Source: Modicisalibacter muralis (GTDB taxonomy: Bacteria; Pseudomonadota; Gammaproteobacteria; Pseudomonadales; Halomonadaceae). From it: DNA of 64,000 nt. The stretch lies in contig NZ_FNGI01000010.1 of NCBI RefSeq assembly GCF_900102945.1, positions 1 through 64,000 on the forward strand, read 5' to 3'. Below the pieces are notes generated by a model. That model saw only the letters and a program-made list of their open reading frames with translations. It did not search any database and was not told the DNA's origin. This document shows positions 34,908-46,653 of the stretch, in pieces (positions within the stretch are counted from its first letter, which is position 1; the number at the start of each line of letters is the position of its first letter). Both the position numbers and the translations under genes were made by a program.

Positions 34908-36614
34908 ATGCCGATGTCTTCATCCGCCCCGATTGACTCTGCCCCGAATGCCCCTGCCTCGATAGACCAGAGTCCCGCCTGGCGGGCGCTGAGTGCGCAT
35001 GCCGAAGACATGCGCGACGTGCATCTCAAGGATCTGTTTCGCGCGTCGGGCGAGCGTCATCTCGCGTTCACTCGCCGCGCCGCCGGGCTGATGCTCGACC
35101 TGTCCAAGCAGCGCTGGCATGACGAGACCTTGCACAAGTTGCTCGATCTGGCGCGCGACGCCGGGGTGCCGCAGGCCATCGCGCGGTTGCTCGCCGGCGA
35201 GCGGGTCAATCGCTCGGAAGATCGCCCGGCGCTGCATACGGCGCTGCGCCTGCCTGTGGATGCGCGCCTCGAGGTGGATGGCGAGGACGTAGTGCCGGCG
35301 GTGCACGAGACGCTGGCACACATGGCGGCGATGGTCGAAAAATTCCATGCCGGCCAGTGGCGCGGCGCCACCGGCAAGGCGGTCACCGACGTGGTCAACC
35401 TGGGTGTCGGTGGCTCCGATCTGGGACCGCTGATGGTCACCCATGCGCTAGCCGATTACCGGCCGCGCGACGTGCATTCGGTCGAGGTGCATTTCGCCTC
35501 GACCATGGATGGCTCGCAACTCGCCGACTATCTGACGCGCCTCAACCCCGAGACCACGCTATTCGTGCTGTCGTCGAAATCGTTCACGACCATCGATACG
35601 CTCTCCAACGCGCGCACCGCCCGTGATTGGCTGCTGTCGCATCTGGTCAACGGCGATGGCGATCGCGACCTGGTCATGCGCCAGCATTTCATCGGCGTTT
35701 CGGCCAGCCGCGAAAAAATGTGCGAGTGGGGTGTCTCTGATGCCAACCAGCTCGAGTTCTGGGAATGGGTCGGCGGGCGCTACTCGTTGTGGGGCGCCAT
35801 CGGCTTACCGATCGCGCTGGTCGTCGGCATGCAGAACTTTCATGCCCTGCTGGCCGGCGCGCATGCCATGGACCGCCATTTCGCCACTGCCGAACTCGAC
35901 GACAACCTGCCGGTATTGCTGGCGCTGGCGGGTATCTGGAACGTTAATTTTCTGGACGTGCGCGCCCATTCGATTTTGCCTTACGATGGTCGCCTGGAAT
36001 TCTTCGCCAGCTACCTCGAACAGCTCGAAATGGAGTCCAACGGCAAATCGGTGACCAACGCCGGCGATGTCACCGCTTATTCCACTTGCCCGGTGCTGTG
36101 GGGGCAGTTGGGACCCAATGCCCAGCACGCCTTCTACCAGTTGTTGCATCAGGGCACCCAGGCGGTGGAGTGCGACTTCATCGCCCCGATGCGCCGTTAC
36201 GACCGCGTCGAGGACAACGCCACGCGCGCGCATCTGAAGGCCCAGCATCGCCTGACGCTGGCCAATTGCTTCGCCCAGTCGCGCGTGTTGATGCTGGGTG
36301 ACGAGGCAATCGAAGACGACGGCCCACGTCCGCTGCACAAGCGCTATCGGGGCAATCAGCCATCGACCACGCTGCTGCTCGAGCGCTTGACGCCTGAAAC
36401 GCTGGGCGCGCTGATCGCGCTCTATGAACACAAGGTATTCGTGCAAGCGACCATTTGGGATATCAATCCCTTCGACCAATGGGGTGTGGAGTTGGGCAAG
36501 AAGATCGCCACCCAGGCCGAACAGGTCATGGCCTCGCATGACGGCCTCGAGTCGCTGGACGCTTCCAGCCGTGGCTTGATCGAAGCGATATGGCGTGCCG
36601 AGGAGTCGTATTGA
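34908..36614 (+). CDS. pgi: Glucose-6-phosphate isomerase
   Basis: A 568-residue PGI interconverting glucose-6-phosphate and fructose-6-phosphate. Family signatures: VVNLGVGGSDLGPLMVTHAL, FVLSSKSFTTIDTLSNA, WEWVGGRYSLWGAIGL and GQLGPNAQHAFYQLLHQGTQ. The ATG at 34908 follows AAGGAG (34899-34904); an ATG at 34914 is equally plausible. The open frame extends upstream to 34806, but that leader lacks similarity. A short Ser/Ala/Pro-rich N-terminal tail precedes the fold. It is followed 28 bases later by yqiA. Confidence 0.94.
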   Translation: MPMSSSAPIDSAPNAPASIDQSPAWRALSAHAEDMRDVHLKDLFRASGERHLAFTRRAAGLMLDLSKQRWHDETLHKLLDLARDAGVPQAIARLLAGERVNRSEDRPALHTALRLPVDARLEVDGEDVVPAVHETLAHMAAMVEKFHAGQWRGATGKAVTDVVNLGVGGSDLGPLMVTHALADYRPRDVHSVEVHFASTMDGSQLADYLTRLNPETTLFVLSSKSFTTIDTLSNARTARDWLLSHLVNGDGDRDLVMRQHFIGVSASREKMCEWGVSDANQLEFWEWVGGRYSLWGAIGLPIALVVGMQNFHALLAGAHAMDRHFATAELDDNLPVLLALAGIWNVNFLDVRAHSILPYDGRLEFFASYLEQLEMESNGKSVTNAGDVTAYSTCPVLWGQLGPNAQHAFYQLLHQGTQAVECDFIAPMRRYDRVEDNATRAHLKAQHRLTLANCFAQSRVLMLGDEAIEDDGPRPLHKRYRGNQPSTTLLLERLTPETLGALIALYEHKVFVQATIWDINPFDQWGVELGKKIATQAEQVMASHDGLESLDASSRGLIEAIWRAEESY

Positions 36615-36642
36615 TACTGTTTTTTCGTACAGTTTTTGCGCT

Positions 36643-37320
36643 ATGCTAAGCGATCGACAGCGACCGGCGCCGGTCGATGGGGTGCTCTATCTGCATGGCT
36701 TCAACAGCGGTAGCGGCTCACCCAAGGCGCGCTTGGTGCGTGAGGCCTGCTCGCTGATCGAGCATCAGGGGCGTGAGCTGCCTTGTCTGACGCCGCAGTT
36801 ATCGCATCGCCCGCACGCGGCGCTGGCCATCGCCGAGGCGGCATTGCAGGAACTCGGTCCGAACGTCCTGGTGGTGGGTAGCTCGATGGGGGGCTTTCTC
36901 GCCTCGTGCCTGGCCGAGCGTCATGACCTGGCGGCGGTGCTGATCAATCCCGCGGTGCGCCCGGCGCGTCTGGTCGACGAGTGGCTGGGGGCGGATTTCG
37001 TTAACGAGTATACGGGCGAGCGCTTTATCATCGAAACGCTGCACCATGACGAATTGAGCGAGCTAATGCCTGCCAGGCTCGCGCCCGAGCGTTATCTGCT
37101 GTTGATCGGCAGCGCGGATGAAACGCTCGACTGCCGCGATGCGTTTAACGCCTATGCCGGTTGCCGCACGCTCATCGTGCCGGGCGGCGATCACGGCTTC
37201 AGTCGGTTCGCGGATTATCTACCCGCCGTGCTGGCTCACGGCGGCCACCCACTGGATAAGGTAGCGAAACCCGTAACGCCAAAGGCGGCACCCAATGACC
37301 CAAGACAGCATTCTGGATAA
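36643..37320 (+). CDS. yqiA: YqiA-like alpha/beta-hydrolase (esterase)
   Basis: 225 residues of the UPF0227/YqiA esterase family: GVLYLHGFNSGSGSPKARLV, the nucleophile elbow VVGSSMGGFLASCLAE with Ser, and a C-terminal His in GGDHGFSRF. It is usually linked with cpdA upstream and parE downstream; the parE link is kept (parE starts three bases later). The open frame also reaches back to 36595 inside pgi; ATG 36643 is chosen as the first codon after that overlap. The cellular substrate is unknown. Confidence 0.87.
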   Translation: MLSDRQRPAPVDGVLYLHGFNSGSGSPKARLVREACSLIEHQGRELPCLTPQLSHRPHAALAIAEAALQELGPNVLVVGSSMGGFLASCLAERHDLAAVLINPAVRPARLVDEWLGADFVNEYTGERFIIETLHHDELSELMPARLAPERYLLLIGSADETLDCRDAFNAYAGCRTLIVPGGDHGFSRFADYLPAVLAHGGHPLDKVAKPVTPKAAPNDPRQHSG

Positions 37321-39204
<1,884 letters not shown>

Positions 39205-39340
39205 AGAAAGAAGAGCCCTCCGGGCTGAAGAGGGAAGAAAGAAGAGGAGCCGCGGGATGGAAGTGACGCTGGTTTTTCTTTAAGGCGCGAAGCGTCGCTC
39301 TTCCATCTTCCAGCCGCGTAGCGGCGATCTTCCGCCTATT
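39205..39340. repeat. Hairpin-rich dispersed element between parE and parC
   Basis: After the parE stop comes AAGAGCCC-TCC-GGGCT within GAAG-type purine runs, then GGTTTTTCTTTAAGGCGC-GAA-GCG and CCGC-GTA-GCGG separated by TTCCATCTTCCA. The block 39271-39340 aligns by eye over about 70 bases, with more than 80% identity, to the reverse complement of 53384-53454. The block 39211-39234 is nearly identical to 41658-41681. It could act as a terminator or an RNA-processing site. Confidence 0.7.
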
Positions 39341-39398
39341 GCCGGGCCGTTTCACCAAGACTGAACATCACCCGCGACACTTTCAGGGCCTCGTTGCT

Positions 39399-41651
39399 AT
39401 GACCATGGACATTCATGTGGAAGAGGGCGACGTCGAACGCCTCTCGCTCCGCGAATATACCGAGAAGGCGTACCTCGATTATTCGATGTACGTGATTCTC
39501 GATCGTGCGTTACCGCATATCGGCGACGGCATGAAGCCGGTGCAGCGGCGCATCATCTACGCCATGCGCGAGCTGTCGCTGACCGCCAATGCCAAGTACA
39601 AGAAGTCGGCGCGCACCATCGGCGACGTGCTGGGTAAATTCCACCCGCATGGCGATAGCGCCTGTTACGAAGCCATGGTGCTGATGGCGCAGCCATTCAG
39701 CTACCGTTACCCGCTGGTCGACGGCCAGGGCAACTGGGGTAGCCCCGACGATCCGAAATCGTTCGCGGCGATGCGCTACACCGAGGCGCGGCTGTCGAAG
39801 TTCTCCGAGACGCTGCTCGCCGAGCTGGGCCAGGGCACGGTCGACTGGACGCCCAATTTCGATGCCACCATGAACGAGCCGGCGGTGCTGCCGGCCCGGT
39901 TGCCGCACGTGCTGCTCAACGGTGCCACCGGCATCGCGGTAGGCATGGCCACCGACATTCCGCCACACAACGTGGCCGAGGTGGTCGAGGCGACCTGCCA
40001 CCTGCTGCGCAACCCCGAAGCCACGGTCAGCGATCTGGTCAAGCATGTGCCGGCGCCGGATTTTCCCACCGAGGCCGAGATCATCACCTCGCGTGCCGAC
40101 CTGGCCAGGCTTTACGAGGTCGGGCGTGGCTCGGTCAAGCTGCGTGCCCGCTATGCCCTGGAAGACGCCAGCGTGGTGGTCACCGCGCTGCCTTATCAGG
40201 TCAGCGGCTCCAAGGTGCTCGAACAGATCGCCGCGCAGATGCAGGCCAAGAAGCTGCCGATGGTCGCCGACCTGCGCGACGAATCGACCCATGAAAATCC
40301 CACGCGGCTGGTGATCGAACCGCGCTCGAATCGCGTTGATATCGAGGCGCTGATGGCGCATCTGTTCGCCACCACCGACCTCGAGAAGAGCGTTCGCGTC
40401 AATCTCAACATCATCGGCCTCGATGGGCGTCCGCGGGTGATGCCGCTACCCGACATGCTCGGCGAGTGGCTGCGCTACCGTCGCGCCACGGTGCGCCGGC
40501 GTCTCGAATATCGGCTGGGCAAGGTCGAGGACCGCCTGCATATCCTGGAAGGTCTGCTCGCCGCTTACCTGAACATCGACGAGGTGATCCGCATCATCCG
40601 CGAGGAGGACGAGCCCAAGCCCGCGCTGATGAACGCCTTCGGGCTTTCCGATCGCCAGGCCGAGGCGATCCTCGAACTGCGCCTGCGCCATCTGGCCAAG
40701 CTCGAAGAGATGAAGATTCGCGGCGAACAGGACGAGCTCAAGGCCGAGCGCAAGCATCTCAAGAAATTGCTTGGCAACGACGAGGCGCTGACCGACTTGA
40801 TCGAGGAAGAGCTGCGTGAAGCGGGTCGAGAGCATGGCGATGCGCGGCGTTCGCCGATCGTCGAGCGCCAGGAGGCCAAGGCGCTGTCCGAAGTCGAGCT
40901 GATGGGCGCCGATCCGGTCACCGTGGTGCTTTCCGAAAAGGGCTGGATTCGCGCGGCTCGCGGTCACGAGATCGACCCGGCGGGGTTGTCCTACAAGGCC
41001 GGCGATCGCTACCTGCTGGCGGCGCGCGGCAAGACCAATCAGCCACTGGTGTTGCTCGACGACAGCGGGCGCGCCTACACGCTGGCCGCGCACAATCTGC
41101 CCAGCGCACGCAGCCAGGGCGAGCCGGTTACCGGTCGCATCAACCCGGCCGCCGGCGCGCATATGGTGGGGTTGATGCTGGCGCCGCCCGAGACCCGCTA
41201 TCTGCTGGCATCCGACGGCGGTTACGGCTTCATCGCACGGCTCGACGAACTGATCGGCAAGAACAAGTCGGGCAAGGCCGCACTGTCGATTCCCAAGGGT
41301 TGCAACGTACTGCCGCCTCGGGCGCTACCCAAGGAAGCCGGTGCGCGCGTCGTGCTGGTTTCCAACGAAGGGCGCATGTTGCTGTTCGGTATCGATCGAC
41401 TGCCGGAAATGACCAAGGGCAAGGGCAACAAGATGATCGACATTCCCGGCGCTCGTGCGGCGCGGCGTGAGGAATTCGTGCGCGACATGCTGGTGCTGGG
41501 CGAAGGCGATGCGCTGGTGGTGCATGCCGGCAAGCGCAAGTTGACCCTGAAACCCAGTGATCTCGCCTATTATGCCGGCGAGCGTGGCCGCCGGGGCAGC
41601 AAGCTGCCGCGGGGGTTTCAAAAGGTCGATCGACTTGAGGCGGAAGAATGA
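39399..41651 (+). CDS. parC: DNA topoisomerase IV subunit A (ParC)
   Basis: A 750-residue GyrA-type subunit. The quinolone-resistance region reads [18 protein letters not shown], with the wild-type Ser and Glu found in sensitive E. coli ParC (positions 80 and 84 there). The active-site Tyr is in [11 protein letters not shown]. The C-terminal part has the beta-pinwheel repeats ([35 protein letters not shown]). ATG 39399 ([10 protein letters not shown]) or 39405 is the start; the frame is open to 39339 without similarity. Confidence 0.95.
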   Translation: MTMDIHVEEGDVERLSLREYTEKAYLDYSMYVILDRALPHIGDGMKPVQRRIIYAMRELSLTANAKYKKSARTIGDVLGKFHPHGDSACYEAMVLMAQPFSYRYPLVDGQGNWGSPDDPKSFAAMRYTEARLSKFSETLLAELGQGTVDWTPNFDATMNEPAVLPARLPHVLLNGATGIAVGMATDIPPHNVAEVVEATCHLLRNPEATVSDLVKHVPAPDFPTEAEIITSRADLARLYEVGRGSVKLRARYALEDASVVVTALPYQVSGSKVLEQIAAQMQAKKLPMVADLRDESTHENPTRLVIEPRSNRVDIEALMAHLFATTDLEKSVRVNLNIIGLDGRPRVMPLPDMLGEWLRYRRATVRRRLEYRLGKVEDRLHILEGLLAAYLNIDEVIRIIREEDEPKPALMNAFGLSDRQAEAILELRLRHLAKLEEMKIRGEQDELKAERKHLKKLLGNDEALTDLIEEELREAGREHGDARRSPIVERQEAKALSEVELMGADPVTVVLSEKGWIRAARGHEIDPAGLSYKAGDRYLLAARGKTNQPLVLLDDSGRAYTLAAHNLPSARSQGEPVTGRINPAAGAHMVGLMLAPPETRYLLASDGGYGFIARLDELIGKNKSGKAALSIPKGCNVLPPRALPKEAGARVVLVSNEGRMLLFGIDRLPEMTKGKGNKMIDIPGARAARREEFVRDMLVLGEGDALVVHAGKRKLTLKPSDLAYYAGERGRRGSKLPRGFQKVDRLEAEE

Positions 41652-41740
41652 AGTGGGAAGAGCCCTCCGGGCTGAAGAGGGGTGTGCGCTCTGTTTTTCT
41701 TCAAGGCGCGAAGCGCCGTACTTTCTACTTCCCTCTTATG
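41652..41740. repeat. Hairpin-rich dispersed element between parC and serB
   Basis: It repeats both parts of the parE-parC element: AAGAGCCC-TCC-GGGCTGAAGAGGG (from 41658), then GTTTTTCTTCAAGGCGC-GAA-GCGCC (41692-41719). It lies directly after the parC stop. The following CTAAGGGTT also occurs before cysN, at 30384-30392. Confidence 0.7.
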
Positions 41741-41754
41741 ACTAAGGGTTATTC

Positions 41755-42966
41755 ATGACTCGACGCATCCTGATTCGCGCCACCGGCGCCGCGCGCCCCG
41801 GCCAACTCGCCGGTCTGGGCCGGGTATTGGACCAATGCGGCGCGCGTCTCCTGGATATCAACCAGAGCGTCACCTTCGGTGTCGTCTCGCTGGAGGCGCT
41901 GGTCGGCCTCGACCGGGAGGCCGAACTCGAGACGGCCCTCAATGAAGCCGGTGATTTACTGGGTCTCGACGTTCAAGCTATTCAGATTGGCGCCGATGAT
42001 TATCGGCAGTGGAGCATTCAGGCGAGCCAACCGCGCTTGATTCTGACCTTGCTGGCGCCACGCTTGCCGGCCGGCATTCTTGCCGAAGTCGGCACGCTGA
42101 CCGCCGAGCATGGACTGAACGTGGAGTTGATCCACCGCCTTTCCGGCCGCGAGCCGTTGGATGGCGAGGCGCTGCCCCACGGAGCCTGCGTCGAGTGCTG
42201 GTTGCGCGGCGAAGAAGTCGATCTCGAGTCGCTGCGCGAGAAGGCGCTGGCGCTGGGCGCCACGCATGGCGTGGATATCGCCATACAGGAAGACTCGATC
42301 TGGCGCCGCCATCGCCGGCTGATCTGCTTCGACATGGATTCGACGCTGATTCAGGCCGAGGTCATCGACGAGCTGGCGCGACGCCATGGGGTGTATGACG
42401 AGGTCGCCGCGATCACCGAACGCTCGATGCGCGGCGAACTGGATTTTCAGCAGAGCTTTCGCGAACGCATGGCCAAGCTCAAGGGTCTCGACGAAGCGGT
42501 GCTCGCCGAGATTGCCGAGAATCTGCCGTTGATGGATGGCGCCGAACGGTTGATGACGCATCTCAAGCGGTTGGGCTATCGTACCGCCATTCTCTCCGGT
42601 GGCTTTACCTACTTTGCCCGCCACTTGCAGGAGAAGCTCGGCTTCGATGAGATTCATGCCAATGAATTGGTCATCCGCGATGGCAAGGTCACCGGCGAGG
42701 TGAGCGAGCCGATTCTCGATGCCGATCGTAAGGCGGCGCTGTTGCAGGAGATTGCCGCGCGCGAGGGACTGCGCCTGGAGCAGACCATTGCCGTGGGCGA
42801 TGGCGCCAACGATCTCAAGATGCTGGCCACCGCCGGGTTGGGTATCGCCTATCGCGCCAAGCCGTTGGTACGCAGCCGGGCCCGGCAGTCGATCTCGACG
42901 TTGGGACTGGACGCTGTGCTTTACCTGATCGGCTACCGCCACGCTGACCTTGAAGATGCCGATTGA
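41755..42966 (+). CDS. serB: Phosphoserine phosphatase SerB with N-terminal ACT-like domains
   Basis: 403 residues. The C-terminal HAD phosphatase has ICFDMDSTLIQAEVIDELAR (nucleophile Asp), ILSGGFTYFA and VGDGANDLKML. The N-terminal half (about residues 1-180) contains ACT-type regulatory folds (ILIRATGAARPGQLAGLGRV). It makes L-serine from phosphoserine in the last biosynthetic step. The ACT-containing long form is typical of Pseudomonas and Halomonas SerB. Confidence 0.93.
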   Translation: MTRRILIRATGAARPGQLAGLGRVLDQCGARLLDINQSVTFGVVSLEALVGLDREAELETALNEAGDLLGLDVQAIQIGADDYRQWSIQASQPRLILTLLAPRLPAGILAEVGTLTAEHGLNVELIHRLSGREPLDGEALPHGACVECWLRGEEVDLESLREKALALGATHGVDIAIQEDSIWRRHRRLICFDMDSTLIQAEVIDELARRHGVYDEVAAITERSMRGELDFQQSFRERMAKLKGLDEAVLAEIAENLPLMDGAERLMTHLKRLGYRTAILSGGFTYFARHLQEKLGFDEIHANELVIRDGKVTGEVSEPILDADRKAALLQEIAAREGLRLEQTIAVGDGANDLKMLATAGLGIAYRAKPLVRSRARQSISTLGLDAVLYLIGYRHADLEDAD

Positions 42967-43060
42967 GCGCCGCTGTCGGCAGCGGATATGACCAATAACA
43001 ACGGGATGCCTGGCGGTCACCGCCGGTCGTGTCCGCCATGGGTACGTTGAGAGGAATGAG

Positions 43061-44743
43061 ATGAGCGAGACGCCGACCGTAGTCGAGCATACGGGCGAGA
43101 TTGCTGCGTTGTTGGAGGCGATGAGCCAGCCCGGCGGCGTGTCACTGGCTTTTGAGGAGCAGACGGCGCCGCCAGTACCGGTGCTGCTGGTCGATACGAT
43201 CGATGGCCAGCAACTGATTCTCGATGTGACGGCGGTATCCTCGATTGCCGGCGCCTTGACGGCCGAACGCGCCTTCCGTCTGACCGGCCAGGCGGATGGC
43301 GCGATGGTCACGACCGAAACGCTCGTCGCGACGCCGCTCAACGATGTGCCGGGTCGATTGCGTTTCGCGTGCCTTTATCCCCGGCGGCTGGATGTCTGGC
43401 ATCGGCGCAACGATTTTCGCGCCGAGCTGGGCTCGGGCATGTCGGTTGCCGTCGAACTCGACACCGATATACCGGGCGAGGCGATCAACGCCGAGTTGCT
43501 CAATCTGTCGCTGGGCGGCTGCCTGCTCAAGCTGCCGTTGGCCAAGGCCGTGGCGCTGCGCCACGGGCAGGCATTGCCACGGTTTGAAGCGGTCTTCCCC
43601 AATGGGCAGCGCTTGGCGGCGCGTGTGGAAATTCGCCATGTGCAGACCGACGAGGCCTGGCAACGCGCGCTGGTGGGTTGTAAATTCGCCGCACCGACGC
43701 CGCGCTTCGAGCGGCTGGTGTGGTTCCTGGTTCAGGAGATCGAGCGCGAGAGCGCGCGCAAGGCGATGCCCGGCGAGGATGATACCAGACCGCCCTCGGC
43801 GCTTTTCCAGGCGGTACCGGCAGTGGTGGAAGAGCCTGTGGTGCGGCGTGCACCGCCCGCCTATGCGACCCCGATGGCACGGCGCCTATCCAAGATTGCC
43901 GATTATCTCAATGCCCAGTTGCTGCAGTTGCAGCAAGGCTCGCCGATCGACAGCGCGTTGCTGTCACGCAACAGCGATGCGTTGCTGAGTCTGCTCGAAG
44001 AAGACCGCGAGGCGTTGTTGTTTGCCAGTGTCTGCCTGCATCGCGAGCCGAGCCTGGTGCAGCATTGCCTGGCCGTGGCGATCCGCCTGGCCGATCTGGC
44101 CCAGGCTCGCAACGCACCGCGAGAATTGCTCAAGGCGCTGGTCGCGACGGGGCTGGTGCATGATCTGGGCAAGGCGTTGTTGCCCGATAGCCTGAGAGAC
44201 AGCCCGAAATTCGATGACCAGCAGCGCCGGCAATTGGCGGACCACGTGGCGCTGATCCAGGAGCGCCTGCGCAGTTGTCGCTGGCTGGCGCCGGCGGTCA
44301 TCAAGAGCGTGATTGGCGAGGCCAACGAGCGCATCGATGGCCGCGGCTATCCCGTCGGGCGCAGTGGCGATGAATTATCCGCGCTGAGCCGGATGGCGAT
44401 GACCGTCGATGTGATCGATGCCATGGGCCGCCCACGGGCCGACCGTGCAGCCTGGTCCACCGAGGATATCTATCGCTATCTGCTGACTCACGGTAGAACC
44501 TTCGACAGCCAGTGGGTTCAGCGCTATATCCGTCATTTCGGGCTGCATCCCATCGGTAGCCTGGCGCATTTCAGCGGCGGTGCGCGGGGTTGGGTCCAGC
44601 GTCTCGATCGGCATGGATTGCCGCGACAAGTCGCGCTGATAAGTCCGACGACGCAGCAGCGCGTCGATGGCGAAATCAAGGCCCTCGGCAGCATCGACTC
44701 ACTGGTAACGGCGCCGAGTCCGAAGTTGCTGCCGCGTCAATGA
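43061..44743 (+). CDS. PilZ-HD-GYP fusion protein (c-di-GMP related), degenerate HD-GYP site
   Basis: A 560-residue cytoplasmic protein. Residues about 1-110 resemble a YcgR-like N-domain. A PilZ domain follows, with RRNDFR (R-x3-R) and NLSLGG, the c-di-GMP-binding motifs. From about residue 330 comes an HD-GYP-type domain with VHDLGK (His367-Asp368) and DGRGYP (426-431). The canonical HHE before the DGxGYP motif is replaced by Ala421-Asn422-Glu423, so metal ligands are missing and phosphodiesterase activity is doubtful. It could be a c-di-GMP receptor or scaffold. It starts 94 bases after serB with GAGG upstream. Confidence 0.85.
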   Translation: MSETPTVVEHTGEIAALLEAMSQPGGVSLAFEEQTAPPVPVLLVDTIDGQQLILDVTAVSSIAGALTAERAFRLTGQADGAMVTTETLVATPLNDVPGRLRFACLYPRRLDVWHRRNDFRAELGSGMSVAVELDTDIPGEAINAELLNLSLGGCLLKLPLAKAVALRHGQALPRFEAVFPNGQRLAARVEIRHVQTDEAWQRALVGCKFAAPTPRFERLVWFLVQEIERESARKAMPGEDDTRPPSALFQAVPAVVEEPVVRRAPPAYATPMARRLSKIADYLNAQLLQLQQGSPIDSALLSRNSDALLSLLEEDREALLFASVCLHREPSLVQHCLAVAIRLADLAQARNAPRELLKALVATGLVHDLGKALLPDSLRDSPKFDDQQRRQLADHVALIQERLRSCRWLAPAVIKSVIGEANERIDGRGYPVGRSGDELSALSRMAMTVDVIDAMGRPRADRAAWSTEDIYRYLLTHGRTFDSQWVQRYIRHFGLHPIGSLAHFSGGARGWVQRLDRHGLPRQVALISPTTQQRVDGEIKALGSIDSLVTAPSPKLLPRQ

Positions 44744-44879
44744 CAGGGTGCGGACCTTTGCCGATGACAACAAAAAACGGCAAAAGCTAAAATAGCGGGG
44801 AACTCAAACAACGATTGTAGGCCACACTGAAAGAAGCTGGCGCAGGGGAAGGACGCCAAGTATTCATGCAGGAGGCCAG

Positions 44880-45941
44880 ATGACGATTTCACGATTGCGC
44901 ACGCCCCGACAAGGGTTCATGCCGCCCTTTGTTCTCGAACGAATCATCGAACGAGGCGGGGCGCGCCTGCAGGCTTGCGCACGCCAGACACTCAATGCCG
45001 ATCATGGCTTTCGCGCCGGGCGCGCTCCCGCGCCGGTCGCTGATGAGGCGTTGCCTGCGGGGAGCCCCACCCCCGGTGAACCGGCGCGTTACGTATATTC
45101 CGCCGAACAACGTCAAGTACTGCCCGGCACGCTGATGCGCGAAGAGGGACAGGGTGCCACGAACGATCCCGCCGTCGATGAAGCCTATCGCTGGCTGGGC
45201 GCCACGTATCGCTTCTATTGGGAAGTCTTCGAGCGTCACTCCATCGACCGCCAAGGCATGCCATTGCTGGGCACCGTGCACTACGGTCAGGATTACGAAA
45301 ATGCCTTCTGGAATGGCACTCAGATGGTCTTCGGCGATGGCGACGGCGAGCTATTCAATCGTTTTACCGCAGCCCTCGACGTGGTTGCCCACGAACTCGC
45401 TCATGGCGTCACCGAGCGCGATGCGGGGTTGATCTACGCAGGCCAATCCGGCGCCCTCAACGAATCGCTGTCGGATGTCTTCGGCAGCCTGACCAAGCAA
45501 TACCACCTTGGCCATAGCGCCGCCGAAGCCGACTGGCTGATTGGCGCCGAACTGCTCACCGAGCGCGTTCAGGGTCGCGCGCTGCGTTCGATGGCCGCGC
45601 CCGGCACGGCCTACGACGACCCGGTGCTGGGGCAGGACCCGCAGCCGGGGCACATGACCGACTACGTCGAGACCGAGTCCGATAACGGCGGCGTGCATAT
45701 CAATTCGGGGATTCCCAATCGTGCCTTTCATCTCACCGCCACCACGCTGGGTGGCTATGCCTGGAAGGCGCCGGGGCGCATCTGGTACGACACCTTGCAG
45801 GATCGTCGACTGACGCGCGATATCGACTTCGTTGGCTTCGCGACGCTCACGGTGGATAACGCCGATCAGCGTTTCGGTAGTCGGAGCCGAGAGGTCGAAG
45901 CGGTGCGCGAGGCGTGGCATGGCGTGGGGGTGCTGTCATGA
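44880..45941 (+). CDS. Protealysin-like M4 metalloprotease (thermolysin family)
   Basis: 353 residues. The zinc site is VVAHELAHGVTERDAG (HExxH), the third ligand Glu is in SGALNESLSDVFGS, and the catalytic His is in DNGGVHINSGIPNRAFH. There is no Sec signal; a short N-terminal propeptide (MPPFVLERIIERGG) matches the protealysin subfamily. ATG 44880 has AGGAGG at 44870-44875. It overlaps an emfourin-like gene, the protein inhibitor usually paired with protealysin. Members act inside or around bacterial cells and can process actin in Serratia. Confidence 0.9.
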   Translation: MTISRLRTPRQGFMPPFVLERIIERGGARLQACARQTLNADHGFRAGRAPAPVADEALPAGSPTPGEPARYVYSAEQRQVLPGTLMREEGQGATNDPAVDEAYRWLGATYRFYWEVFERHSIDRQGMPLLGTVHYGQDYENAFWNGTQMVFGDGDGELFNRFTAALDVVAHELAHGVTERDAGLIYAGQSGALNESLSDVFGSLTKQYHLGHSAAEADWLIGAELLTERVQGRALRSMAAPGTAYDDPVLGQDPQPGHMTDYVETESDNGGVHINSGIPNRAFHLTATTLGGYAWKAPGRIWYDTLQDRRLTRDIDFVGFATLTVDNADQRFGSRSREVEAVREAWHGVGVLS

Positions 45942-46306
45942 CCGCTGAGTCGCCACCGCCATTAGGGCCCGATAGCGTGCTGGCGATTCGCCGCGAAGGT
46001 GGGCTGGCGCATTTTCCGGGATTGGCGAAGCCGCGACGCATCCGTTGCGCCGAGTATAGTGAAGGCCAGCGTCGTTGGCTGGCACGGATGCTCGCCGAGG
46101 CGGCCGCTCACGATACGAGCGAGGCGTTGAGTGGCGCGGATCGCCGCGTATTCCGCCTGGATATCGACGAGGAGCATGATGCGACGCGGGTCAGCACGGT
46201 ATGGACGCTGATTCTCGCCGAGGAACAGGCGCCGTCCGCTTTGGTAAGCCTCTGGCAAGGTGGGCAGGTGGAAGAAGACGATGATACGGGCGAGCATATA
46301 GATTAA
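45938..46306 (+). CDS. Emfourin-like inhibitor of protealysin
   Basis: A 122-residue protein whose start overlaps the protease stop (ATGA). The N-terminal core (SVLAIRREGGLAHFPGLAKP) and following helix (GQRRWLARMLAEAAAH) resemble the emfourin family, small inhibitors encoded next to protealysin-type peptidases. The C-terminus is acidic. Family assignment is from memory of the pattern plus the operon context; no structure can be checked here. Confidence 0.75.
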   Translation: MTAESPPPLGPDSVLAIRREGGLAHFPGLAKPRRIRCAEYSEGQRRWLARMLAEAAAHDTSEALSGADRRVFRLDIDEEHDATRVSTVWTLILAEEQAPSALVSLWQGGQVEEDDDTGEHID

Positions 46307-46401
46307 TGATCGATACCCGTCCCCCTGCAGTGCATAAATCCCCCGATTTGGACATACTGGCCCTTTGATGCCCGCTCATTAATCACTGCTACGAGACTGC
46401 C

Positions 46402-46653
46402 ATGACTTATACGCCGGAAATGCTCGAAGAACTCAAGGTACTGTGCCTGTTCAACCTGGCGACGACCCAGGAGGGCATCAAGGTGCATTCCTCTACCGCC
46501 GATCCGGCCAAGGTCGCCGCAACCCAGCGCCTGCATGAGCGTGGCCTGTTGACCCAGCCCGATGGTGGCTATCTCACTGGGCTTGGCCACGATGCGGCGG
46601 TGCAGGCGCAGGGGCTGTTGACCATTCTAACGACGGCGCCCGTAACTACCTGA
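46402..46653 (+). CDS. TIGR02647-type small protein, putative DNA-binding
   Basis: 83 residues (YTPEMLEELKVLCLFNLATT, GIKVHSSTADPAKVAATQRL, GGYLTGLGHDAAVQAQGLL). The pattern matches a small conserved gammaproteobacterial family annotated as putative DNA-binding. No experimental role is known to me. It stands alone, 95 bases after the emfourin gene. After it, 46654-46836 holds an 11-bp duplication (AATCACCGTAT twice from 46656) but no gene. Confidence 0.7.
   Translation: MTYTPEMLEELKVLCLFNLATTQEGIKVHSSTADPAKVAATQRLHERGLLTQPDGGYLTGLGHDAAVQAQGLLTILTTAPVTT

Noticed and set aside
36615-36639. Intrinsic terminator between pgi and yqiA (ACTGT...ACAGT then Ts)
   Set aside because: The stem is only five A/T-rich pairs, too weak to call without transcript data.
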